A stretch of DNA of 64,000 nt from PRDV01 sp963710865 (GTDB lineage Bacteria > Babelota > Babeliae > Babelales > Babelaceae), in NCBI GenBank assembly GCA_963710865.1, contig CAVQBR010000002.1:434001-498000 (forward strand), read 5' to 3'. The position numbers and the translations under genes are program-made. Shown one piece after another: positions 26,027 to 34,152 of the stretch; position 1 is the stretch's first letter; each line of letters begins with the position of its first letter. The notes beneath the pieces were generated by a model that did no database searches, had not been told where the DNA came from, and worked only from the letters and a program-made list of their open reading frames with translations.

Positions 26027-26695
26027 ATCGAAAGCATACAAATTTCAGAATTTCACATACGGATAGTTACGGGAATTACCCTTTCCGTGGCAATCATCGT
26101 ATCCGTGTTCTTTGCACCATCATGGGTATTTGCTGCCTTGGTGGGACTCGTGCTTGCGTTGATAATGCTCACCGAATGGCCAAAACTAGTCCATTATTCC
26201 GATCCACTCTTTTGGATCTTGTTGCCTTTCTACCCCCTATTACCCTTTGCACTTATCATAGCTTTACAATTAAATGGGTACGAGAATCTTAATATTCTCC
26301 TTTTTGGTATGGTCGGCGCTCATGATACCGGCTCATATGTCATTGGCAAATGGTGGGGCAAAAACGCCATTAACAAAGCCATAAGTCCCAAGAAGAGCTG
26401 GGAGGGGTTCTTAGGCGGCATACTCTTTGCCTTTGCGTTTGCACTCGTTTTTTTTGGGCACAATGATAGTTCCACTCTTCTCTACACCGTACTGCCAATC
26501 ACCCTTCTTATCTGCATCAGCGCACTCCTTGGAGATCTCTTTGAATCAGCCTTAAAGCGAAGAGCTGGCATCAAAGATTCGGGAACCCTTTTGCCCGGCC
26601 ATGGAGGCTTTTTAGATAGGCTTGACGGAGTTATGTTTGCAGCTCTCGTCATATTTGCCTTCAGACATTGTCTTACCGGACTCTTTGCTCATTAA
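26027..26695 (+). CDS. cdsA: phosphatidate cytidylyltransferase CdsA, apparent ATC start
   Basis: The protein has several membrane helices and the C-terminal CDP-diglyceride synthetase signature (LKRRAGIKDSG, then PGHGGFLDRLDG), with the upstream GAHDTGSYVIGKWWG and SPKKSWEG segments. It makes CDP-diacylglycerol for phospholipid synthesis. There is no ATG, GTG or TTG between the in-frame stop at 26015 and GTG 26087, which lies inside the first membrane helix. A strong ribosome binding site (gaggagg, 26016-26022) stands instead just before ATC 26027. The residues from there (IESIQISEFHIRIVTG) look like a normal CdsA N-terminus. I therefore place the start at ATC; GTG 26087 is the canonical alternative. 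Confidence 0.85.
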   Translation: MESIQISEFHIRIVTGITLSVAIIVSVFFAPSWVFAALVGLVLALIMLTEWPKLVHYSDPLFWILLPFYPLLPFALIIALQLNGYENLNILLFGMVGAHDTGSYVIGKWWGKNAINKAISPKKSWEGFLGGILFAFAFALVFFGHNDSSTLLYTVLPITLLICISALLGDLFESALKRRAGIKDSGTLLPGHGGFLDRLDGVMFAALVIFAFRHCLTGLFAH

Positions 26696-26698
26696 TCG

Positions 26699-27946
26699 CT
26701 AACGAAGCAAATGAGTAACGAGTTCTTTTTGGCCTACCTTCTCCTCTTCCCCTGTCATCATGTTCTTTACCATGACCATTTTTTGAGCCTGCTCATCGGG
26801 ACCAATCAAAAGAGCATACTTGGCTCCCATTTTATTAGCATGGCGCATCATACTCTTGAGTGAATCACCTTCAAGCAGGACATCAGTACAAAAGGAACGA
26901 GCCTGCAGTTCATCCGCTACGAGGAGAGCAAGCGTATGCTGTTCCTTTGTTAGCGGCAGCACGACAATTAACGGAGGAAGATGTGGCAGCTGCAATCTAT
27001 CTTGTATTCGTTCTAAGAGGAGCAGAGCTCTCTCAATCCCAATGGAAGCACCTATCGATGGTTGGTCCTCTTTTCCGCCAATCTGTTTAACGAGACTATT
27101 ATAGCGACCGCCACCACAGAATGCATTTTGGGCACCAAGCTCCATACTGACAAACTCAAATACCGTTTTATCATAATAATCGAGGCCCCGTACAAGCGTC
27201 GGCCGATAGGAATAGGAAACGGAGAGCTGCTCAAGCGTATCTTTTAACTGCTGCCATTCTTGCGCACAGGTCTCACAGAGATGATCAGCTATATGAGGTG
27301 CTGCTGCGTAGGCAAGCTGGCATCCTTCATTTTTACAATCAAAGATGCGAAGCATATTCTTTTCCTTACGCTCAATACAGGTCGCACATACCGCTCCTTG
27401 TTGTTTTTCAAGAAATGCATATAACTTCTTTTTATAGTTCACACGATCTTGGGCACAGCCCAAAAAATTAATTTGGAGAGCATAGGTATCTAAATGGAGC
27501 GTATCTTGAAAAAAGCGATCGAGCATTTTAATAAACTGCACATCTTGATCAATTGATTGTGCACCGATCACCTCCATATTAATTTGATGAAACTGTCTAT
27601 ATCGGCCTTTTTGAGGACGTTCATGCCGAAACATGGGACCCCAAAGAAATATCTTCCAAGGCACTTGAGTAATTGAATGTTCAACAAACGCTCGCACGCA
27701 GGAAGCGGTTGCTTCTGGTCGTAAGCAGATTGGCTCATCTTCATCGCCACTCACTGTATACATTTCCTTCGTTATCACATCAGTCTCTAAGCCAAGCGAG
27801 CGCTTAAAGAGATCTAACGGCTCAAGTATGGGGGTAGCAATCTCAGTAAAATTGTAGAGCCGAAGATGATTCTTTGCTTGCATAATGAGAAAGTTAAACA
27901 ATGTCAAATCAATGAAATCTTGGGTTCCTTTAACACGACGTATCAT
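26699..27946 (-). CDS. hisS: histidyl-tRNA synthetase
   Basis: This is a class II synthetase with motif 2 (FRHERPQKGRYRQFHQ), the HisA motif (RGLDYYDKTVFEF) and GGGRYNSL, then motif 3 (GASIGIERALLLL) and a C-terminal anticodon-binding domain (LIVVLPLTKEQ). It attaches histidine to tRNA-His. The insertion domain carries two cysteine pairs (ATCIERKE with DCKNEGC, then CETC), a known variant in bacterial HisRS. ATG 27946, behind aaaggtga, gives the standard N-terminus MIRRVKGTQDF; the frame is open beyond it. The gene converges with cdsA, with stops three bases apart. Confidence 0.95.
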   Translation of the reverse strand: MIRRVKGTQDFIDLTLFNFLIMQAKNHLRLYNFTEIATPILEPLDLFKRSLGLETDVITKEMYTVSGDEDEPICLRPEATASCVRAFVEHSITQVPWKIFLWGPMFRHERPQKGRYRQFHQINMEVIGAQSIDQDVQFIKMLDRFFQDTLHLDTYALQINFLGCAQDRVNYKKKLYAFLEKQQGAVCATCIERKEKNMLRIFDCKNEGCQLAYAAAPHIADHLCETCAQEWQQLKDTLEQLSVSYSYRPTLVRGLDYYDKTVFEFVSMELGAQNAFCGGGRYNSLVKQIGGKEDQPSIGASIGIERALLLLERIQDRLQLPHLPPLIVVLPLTKEQHTLALLVADELQARSFCTDVLLEGDSLKSMMRHANKMGAKYALLIGPDEQAQKMVMVKNMMTGEEEKVGQKELVTHLLR

Positions 27947-28046
27947 AAAAATCACCTTTACCTGTAAAAAAAGCTTCCCTAAGTACTGTAATAATTTTAA
28001 ACTATACAGCAATCACCAGAAGAAGGAATAGTTTTTTCATAAACCG

Positions 28047-28076
28047 TTGACTTTAGATTATAAAAGGTAGTATAAA
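28047..28076 (+). promoter_or_regulatory. promoter of the outer-membrane protein operon
   Basis: TTGACT (28047-28052) and TATAAA (28071-28076) are 18 bases apart, 34 bases before the start codon of the barrel-like protein. Confidence 0.6.
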
Positions 28077-28109
28077 GGACAGCATACGTTTTATTAATAA
28101 GGGAGAGTA

Positions 28110-29669
28110 ATGATGCATACACTTTTTAAAATCACTGCTGCGCTTTCACTAGCCAGCACGATACAAGCAGGCTTTGTCACCAGTCACACCTTCTTCTCAT
28201 TAAGACCAAACTTCCAATCGGCAATGCCCGAGAGAGTTTCACTCTTTAGAAATGACCTCCTGGATGAATGTCAGGGGTTTGGAGGAGCATTCGAGGCAGT
28301 CTTTTACGGAGGCGTCACAACAGAAGAAGGGTCAGAAAAAATTGCTCGCTTCTTGTTATTGCCTGGTTGCGTAACAACTTGTATTAACGTAAAAGAATAT
28401 AATACGGAAGCGAATGAAGCCTGCCCTCCTTCTTCATCGAGTGGTGATGGTAATCCAACAAAGGATGTCGAGGCTCGCCATTTCAATATCCGAACCGTGA
28501 ATGAATCCTTTGCCAGCACCGTGTGCTTTAAGCCCGAACAGAAACTGTTTGGTCTGGGGCTCTGTTATAAACAAACCTTGAGCAATAAAGCTGATGGAAC
28601 TACTGGTTTCTGGTTTGAAGGCTCATTGCCTATTGAACGCGTTGAAAATAGTGTAAAGCTCTGCGAAACAATCACCAATGATGGTGGTGGCCCCATAACA
28701 GCTCTTGGTCTTGACGACACCCCTATTGTCGGAAATATGCGTGAAGCATTCGCCCAAAAAGGCTGGAGATTCGGTCGTATCACTCCGGAGAAACATAAAA
28801 AATGGGGAGTTGCTGATGTTGAACTTAAAATTGGTTACAACTCCTGTGCTTGTGATACCTATACCATGAATTCCTATGTAGGACTCATCGTGCCGACAGG
28901 AACTCGAATACGCGCTCGTTATGTATTTGAGCCAGTTGTCGGTAATAATAGACACTTTGGAGTGAGCTTAGGAAGCAGTTTCGCTTTCGAAATCTGGCGC
29001 CATTGTCAATATACCATCATGATGTACGTCGATAATGATACTCGCTACTTATTGAGCAATCACCAAGTTCGGTCCTTCGATTTGATAGGGAAGCCATGGG
29101 GGCGCTATATGTCAACGTATAAGACGTCAGAAGAAGCAGCTTTTGCTGCCAATACATTCAATGCAAACAGTGGTACGAGTGGTATCAACGTATTTACTCA
29201 GTGCGTCCGGGTAAGTCCTCACTTATCCTCCAATGTTAATACTGGCTTTCTCTTAACACGGGCATCAGATTGCGCAAGCTGGATGCTTGAAGGAGGATAC
29301 AACTTCTTTGCACGACAATCCGAAGTAATTGAACTTGAATGTGGAAGCGCCGTAAGCAGTGCTGCATTCAAAAGTGTTTTGGGATTCGGTCAAACTTCAA
29401 TTGCCCGCACGATTAAAAATAATTTCCAGTGTGATGATTTCTTCTTAGATCAACGCTACGCTTCACTCTCAATCTGTGATATTGATATTGAATCGGCATC
29501 CCATCCTGCAACAATTACAAACATCATCTATGGCACCTTAGGCTATCGCTGGGAACGAGAATGTCCCTGCTTTGTTGCACTTGGTGGATCATATGAATTT
29601 ACGATCCAAGATATTAATACCTCCCCAGATAGATGGCTTCTCTGGGGCAAAATTGGTGTAACATTTTAA
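28110..29669 (+). CDS. cysteine-rich secreted protein, probable outer-membrane beta-barrel
   Basis: A signal peptide (TAALSLASTIQA) is followed by about 500 residues of alternating strand-like segments. The chain ends in WLLWGKIGVTF, a C-terminal aromatic strand as recognised by the BAM machinery, so an outer-membrane barrel is likely. It contains about 20 cysteines, several paired (CVTTC, CAC, CPC), far more than usual for a porin and reminiscent of the disulfide-linked major outer-membrane protein of Chlamydia, though no homology is claimed. I do not recognise the family. A promoter lies upstream and the coiled-coil protein gene follows after 18 bases, so the two probably form one transcript. 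Confidence 0.65.
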   Translation: MMHTLFKITAALSLASTIQAGFVTSHTFFSLRPNFQSAMPERVSLFRNDLLDECQGFGGAFEAVFYGGVTTEEGSEKIARFLLLPGCVTTCINVKEYNTEANEACPPSSSSGDGNPTKDVEARHFNIRTVNESFASTVCFKPEQKLFGLGLCYKQTLSNKADGTTGFWFEGSLPIERVENSVKLCETITNDGGGPITALGLDDTPIVGNMREAFAQKGWRFGRITPEKHKKWGVADVELKIGYNSCACDTYTMNSYVGLIVPTGTRIRARYVFEPVVGNNRHFGVSLGSSFAFEIWRHCQYTIMMYVDNDTRYLLSNHQVRSFDLIGKPWGRYMSTYKTSEEAAFAANTFNANSGTSGINVFTQCVRVSPHLSSNVNTGFLLTRASDCASWMLEGGYNFFARQSEVIELECGSAVSSAAFKSVLGFGQTSIARTIKNNFQCDDFFLDQRYASLSICDIDIESASHPATITNIIYGTLGYRWERECPCFVALGGSYEFTIQDINTSPDRWLLWGKIGVTF

Positions 29670-29687
29670 CGGAGCTTTGAAGAAATT

Positions 29688-31472
29688 ATGAACTATCGTT
29701 TATTCCTCGTACTATTTATCACTTCCGAACTTACCGCAATAGGCATTGAAAAGTATGTCGAGCTTGTAAAAAAATATGATCGTCATCCGACGGATGAACT
29801 ACGAAAACAGCTTGTTAGCGAATACAATACTTATAAGACCACTAATCTCGCATTCAAGAAACTGGCTGATACCGCCTTAGATACAATTTTGACAACGAAC
29901 ATCAGTAAGTTGGAGGCGCAAATCGTTCCACCTGCTGCGGCAGCCCCAGCACCTGCTACACCTGCGGCTGTACCAACACGTGCCCTGCCGGCTGGAGCAC
30001 CAGCAACCGAAGCTGCACTTACTCACCTAAGAAGTGAGGTAGATGCTGCTCGAAAAGAATTAGCGCAAACTCAATCAGAACTTGAGCGCAGCAGAACAAG
30101 CGCACGCGAAGGACAAGAATTCCTCACAAAGGAGTTAAATGCATGCAGACGAGAGACCGAACTACTAAAGGCCAGCGCAAGTGGAGAAAAGCGGGAAGTT
30201 CTCATAGAAGAACTGAAAAAAAGTCAACGAGAGGAAATGGATAGAAAGCTCAATGACTTAAGGAACGAACTGGCAAAGAGCAAAAAAGAAATTGAAGCTC
30301 TCAAAGCAGGTAGCTCAACCCGTTCCGGACTCGCGGGCGTAGCCGGCGCAGTACTTGGCGCTGGAGCAGCTGTGGCAGCAGGAACCTCCGAAGCTGAGCT
30401 CAGAGCGTGCCAAAAACAACTCGCGCAATCAAACGCGGAGCTCAAACAGTCCGATGATCAAAGAAAAACTCTTGCAGTAGAAATAGAAGCGATTCGAAAA
30501 CAAGCCGCAGAACAACAAAAGCATTATGAAGATGAGCTACAAAAAAGGCAAACAGCAAATAAAGAACTAGAAGATAAGAACAAAGTCATAGCCCTCTATA
30601 AGGAAAAGAGCGCAGAACTCAGCAAAAAGATCGCAGAATTAAAAGAACATTTTGCAACTGAGTTAAAAGCACGAGAACAGCGCATGAAAGGGCAAGCAGA
30701 ATCTGCAGTAGGTTCGGCAGAACTCGAAAAACTCAAAACGGATCTCAAGACGAGCCTTGATGAAAAAGCACAGCTAGAAGTTCGGCTCAGTCAAGCACAA
30801 AAAGATTGTGAATTACGATCATTCAAGACGAGAACAGAAGAGCAAATTGCAGAGTATACGGCCGCAACAAAAGAACTTAAAGATGAATATGACACAAATT
30901 CAGCCAAGCTCCGAACTGAAAGCAATCCTGCCCTTCTATTTGAGTTTTCTATGAAAAATCAGGCGATTAAGAACCGACTTCTGAAAGATATTAGCTCGTT
31001 GAGACGTTCACTAGAAGAAAGCAAACTCTCAAGCGGGCTAAAAAATACCTATACGAAACAAACAGAAAGTTTGCTTGCCACTCTCAATTTGATTAATCTG
31101 GAACAATTTATTAAGCGAGCACAAGAATCTTCACTCATACCTCGAGAACGCGAAGAAGCTTACGCTAAACGTATCGCCGCAATTCAAGATGAGTTGAAAG
31201 CAGTTCGGGCTGAATCTGAGAGACAAACAAAAGAATTGCATGCTCAATTAGAGAAAACTAACAAAGAACTAGAAGCTCGCTCCGGGCAGTCAGCAAAGGG
31301 AGCCCGATTACAAGATGAGATAGAAGAGCAAAAAAAGCGTGCTCTATCAATGCTTAGAGACACCTTGAATGACGTAAACAGTCTTCCCGCAGGCAGCACT
31401 CTAAGCAAAGATGTACTTAAAGGGGTTTCTGATAAACTTGATGCTCGAATCAAGCTTTTCCTCTCCCATTAA
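29688..31472 (+). CDS. secreted long coiled-coil protein
   Basis: A signal peptide (YRLFLVLFITSELTAIG) is followed by a short helical domain and an Ala/Pro-rich hinge (residues ~82-110). Two long coiled-coil blocks rich in Glu, Lys and Gln come next, separated by a Gly/Ala-rich hydrophobic stretch (AGVAGAVLGAGAAVAAG, near residue 220) that could insert in a membrane. The function is unknown. Such proteins may form surface fibres, link membranes, or be delivered to a host. It lies 18 bases after the barrel-like gene and may be its partner. Confidence 0.65.
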   Translation: MNYRLFLVLFITSELTAIGIEKYVELVKKYDRHPTDELRKQLVSEYNTYKTTNLAFKKLADTALDTILTTNISKLEAQIVPPAAAAPAPATPAAVPTRALPAGAPATEAALTHLRSEVDAARKELAQTQSELERSRTSAREGQEFLTKELNACRRETELLKASASGEKREVLIEELKKSQREEMDRKLNDLRNELAKSKKEIEALKAGSSTRSGLAGVAGAVLGAGAAVAAGTSEAELRACQKQLAQSNAELKQSDDQRKTLAVEIEAIRKQAAEQQKHYEDELQKRQTANKELEDKNKVIALYKEKSAELSKKIAELKEHFATELKAREQRMKGQAESAVGSAELEKLKTDLKTSLDEKAQLEVRLSQAQKDCELRSFKTRTEEQIAEYTAATKELKDEYDTNSAKLRTESNPALLFEFSMKNQAIKNRLLKDISSLRRSLEESKLSSGLKNTYTKQTESLLATLNLINLEQFIKRAQESSLIPREREEAYAKRIAAIQDELKAVRAESERQTKELHAQLEKTNKELEARSGQSAKGARLQDEIEEQKKRALSMLRDTLNDVNSLPAGSTLSKDVLKGVSDKLDARIKLFLSH

Positions 31473-31762
31473 ACATCTTTCGACAGCTTCCGTAAGCAGT
31501 TCTCTTTTAACATTGTAAATTAATGTTCTACATGTTAGTTTAGAACTGCTTCTTAACGCTTACTATTAGCGTATGAAAGCAGTTGGTTTTAAAGCCTGTG
31601 GAGGATGCAAATTTAAACAAGCAAAGCATTAGTTTTACACAGTTAGCGCAGGATACACCTTATCTAGCATATTCAAGAGCAAGAGCAGAAATTTCCTGAC
31701 GCACCCAAATCCTTTGTAGCATATACAATTTCACCACCTTCTCATGTTGAAGAATTATAACT

Positions 31763-33388
31763 ATGATGGACAAATTTTCATTGCTGATAGCCGTTAGTCT
31801 AATCACGCAGAGTGATGCAATGAATATGCTCACCAAAGAAGAGAGAGCAATCACCCGAGCTCAAAGATCACTGGAAGAAAAAATAAAAACAGCAGAAGAA
31901 GCGGCAGCACTAAGAGAGCAAGCTCTCGTACTAGCTGCCTTAAAAAAAGGATCGCCCGAAGAATCAGCCGCTGCCATCCATCTTGCAAATAAGCAAAGAG
32001 CGTACGAGGCAGCTACTCGAGCAGTCCAGAGGGTCAGCTCACAATTAGAAGAAGCACGTAAAAGATCAGAAAGAGTATCCACCACAGAAGCGGCGGCCGC
32101 ACCACAACCCACAATAATGCCTAAGCTTCCCCACCCATTTCTAAGAAAAAAGCTTATTAAAGAAATTATGTACGAACAAAAGGGGAGTTATTTTACTCAA
32201 CTTCCACGAGATATAACAAATAGTATCTATCCATTCGTAGTACATACCATTGAGCAAGCTCGTGAAACAGACGATTTTATATGCTTGCTACAATCGCCTG
32301 AACCATATGATGATAAAATTACACGGTGTAGAGCATACATAGAATCTCATTCTTACGACCTTAATAGATCGCTTCGTCCCTACAACTTCCCACTACTCAC
32401 AGCAAAAATCCTTGACGAGAATAAGCAAGTTCTTGAGATTTTACTTGAACTTGGAACCGATGTTAATAAAACATCTGGTGATATGGATGATTATACGCCT
32501 CTTATGGTAGCATGTGAGATTGGCAATAGAGATGCAGTTGAACGATTGCTCGCAAAAAAAGCCGACTGCAACCGGGTAGCCAGTTTTATTTGCTCCACGC
32601 GGTCCAGCTTTTCCCGAACAGCACTTGGAATAGCAAGCGTAAGTGGCCAGGAACAGCTCGTTACTTTATTGATTGGAAATGGTGCTATACCTGACACCTA
32701 TGGAAATATTCTTAAAGAAACACCTCTCTATACCGCTTCAAAATGGGGTCACCTTAGAATAGTTGAGATATTATTAAATGCCGGCGCTAAAACCAGCATA
32801 TTAGACTCCTTTGGATGGACGCCATTATGCACAGCATGTGAAGGTGGGCATCTCGAAGTCGTTCGGTTATTGCTGCTACGTGAGGCAGATCCTAACCTCG
32901 CTGCTGCAGATGGATTAACTCCTTTGCTCATAGCTGTCAGGAAAGGTCACTTTCAACTGACTGGATTGCTGCTCAGCTATAAAGCCAATCCTAATCTCCC
33001 TACAAAGCAATACCAAGCTGCTTTAGATGTCCAAAAGATCGATAACAGACTAGAGGAAAAACTCAAAGAAGAAGGAGCTAGCCTCACACCCCTTACCATT
33101 GCGTGCGAAAATGGACAGCTGGAGCTTGCAAATTTACTGCTAACACATCAGGCAAACCCGAACCAAGCTAGAGCTGACGGCGCAACACCCTTGCACCTTG
33201 CAGCGCAGAAGAGTTATTTTCAAATAGCCACATTGTTACTAGCCCATAATGCTGATCCAAAGCAGCAAGATAAAGCAGGACTAACCCCTCTAGACGTAGC
33301 AACTGATAGAAAAATCATACGGCTATTGAAAAAATCTAAAGATGCGGCTTCTACGAACAAGAGAGAGCAACCAAAAGCTAATAATTGA
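31763..33388 (+). CDS. secreted ankyrin-repeat protein with N-terminal coiled coil
   Basis: A signal peptide (FSLLIAVSLITQSDA) is followed by a coiled coil (~25-110) and a helical module with LPRDITNSIYPFV (~148-160). The rest is an ankyrin array of about seven to eight repeats (for example DDYTPLMVACEIGNRDAVER, ETPLYTASKWGHLRIVEILL, GATPLHLAAQKSYFQIATLL). The repeats are close to consensus, so a stable protein-binding solenoid is expected. The LPxDI module recalls F-box-like starts, but I cannot confirm that. There is no C-terminal membrane helix, unlike the ankyrin protein at 12025-13578. It is probably exported; the target is unknown. Confidence 0.85.
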   Translation: MMDKFSLLIAVSLITQSDAMNMLTKEERAITRAQRSLEEKIKTAEEAAALREQALVLAALKKGSPEESAAAIHLANKQRAYEAATRAVQRVSSQLEEARKRSERVSTTEAAAAPQPTIMPKLPHPFLRKKLIKEIMYEQKGSYFTQLPRDITNSIYPFVVHTIEQARETDDFICLLQSPEPYDDKITRCRAYIESHSYDLNRSLRPYNFPLLTAKILDENKQVLEILLELGTDVNKTSGDMDDYTPLMVACEIGNRDAVERLLAKKADCNRVASFICSTRSSFSRTALGIASVSGQEQLVTLLIGNGAIPDTYGNILKETPLYTASKWGHLRIVEILLNAGAKTSILDSFGWTPLCTACEGGHLEVVRLLLLREADPNLAAADGLTPLLIAVRKGHFQLTGLLLSYKANPNLPTKQYQAALDVQKIDNRLEEKLKEEGASLTPLTIACENGQLELANLLLTHQANPNQARADGATPLHLAAQKSYFQIATLLLAHNADPKQQDKAGLTPLDVATDRKIIRLLKKSKDAASTNKREQPKANN

Positions 33389-33584
33389 TATAGAACATCA
33401 ACTATCTTCAGACTACTGACAATTTTCATTACCATCTTATTGCATCTATTCACGCAAAGCCTCTCTATGTCCTTACAGCATGACGATAATCTAATTTGAC
33501 GTCTCCACACTCACTCTCTGTCTCATAGCACCATCCGTTTTTCATCGCTTCTCAATGAGGCTGGTTGTCCTCTAGCTCCCAACC

Positions 33585-33625
33585 CGAACCCCCCACATTT
33601 GACTCAGAACCCCCCACACTTGCTT
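33585..33625. repeat. pair of short direct repeats (GAACCCCCCACA type)
   Basis: Two 22-base-spaced copies of GAACCCCCCACA(T/C)TTG lie in the gap after the ankyrin gene. They resemble the GGAACCCCTCATATTAGA repeats at 61059-61236. Closely spaced short repeats of this kind are found at the ends of IS21-type elements, but no transposase is present here, so the origin is open. Confidence 0.45.
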
Positions 33626-33701
33626 CCAAACTCTCTGAAATTTACAAAAAACCGCAAATGGCAATCTCTTTCAAGGGATAGATTTCGTTAAAAAAATTTG
33701 T

Positions 33702-33722
33702 TATTATTTCGACGAAATAATA
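33702..33722. promoter_or_regulatory. 21-base perfect palindrome, operator candidate
   Basis: TATTATTTCG and CGAAATAATA are perfect inverted repeats around a single A, about 45 bases before the start of a broken winged-helix gene. Position and symmetry fit a binding site for a dimeric regulator, perhaps the product of that gene. There is no T-tract, so a terminator is unlikely. Confidence 0.55.
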
Positions 33723-33768
33723 TGAATCATGCAAGAACGTTATCTACTCAGCCTAATCAAGGAGATAT

Positions 33769-34074
33769 ATGAGCCACAAACAACCCGTTGAATTTATCCA
33801 AATGCCCCGGGGTCGCCATCTATTAAATTTTCATGAGCTATTTAAAATACTTCAATAAACCGATGAATCCGACCAAATTGAAGCAAAGTCCGCAACACAT
33901 GGCCTTGGAAGAAGTTTCTTAGAGGCCGTGTCGGCTTTTTGCAACGAACCTCATCTAGTAAGGGAGCGGTATATAGCACCTCTTGTAGAGTCAGGAGATC
34001 TGCAATTTCCCATACCCTGGCAGCCCTGCACACGCCCAGCAAGCGTACACCTCAAGAAAGCATGCCGTCAGTGA
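33769..34074 (+). pseudogene. remnant of a winged-helix regulator-like gene with in-frame stop
   Basis: ATG 33769 follows a strong site (aaggag). The frame reads 29 codons, meets TAA at 33856-33858, then continues without frameshift to TGA 34072. The part after the stop includes RERYIAPLVESGDLQFPIP, which resembles the winged-helix C-terminus common to many Fic and RecG-like ATP-binding proteins (...YLxPLLExGLIExTIPDKP...). The bulk of such a protein is missing, so this is an internally deleted and interrupted gene. A 29-residue peptide could still be made. The palindrome upstream may be its former operator. Confidence 0.55.
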
Positions 34075-34086
34075 AACTTTTGAAGC

Positions 34087-34127
34087 AAAAAAAAGAGGCT
34101 GAGTAGATATATCTCTTCTCAGCCTCT
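34087..34127 (-). terminator. rho-independent terminator of the secA transcript
   Basis: On the minus strand a 10-base stem (AGAGGCTGAG/CTCAGCCTCT) with a 14-base loop is followed by a run of eight T, 25 bases after the secA stop. Confidence 0.9.
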
Positions 34128-34152
34128 GTAATTTAACAAATGTTAGAAGCAA

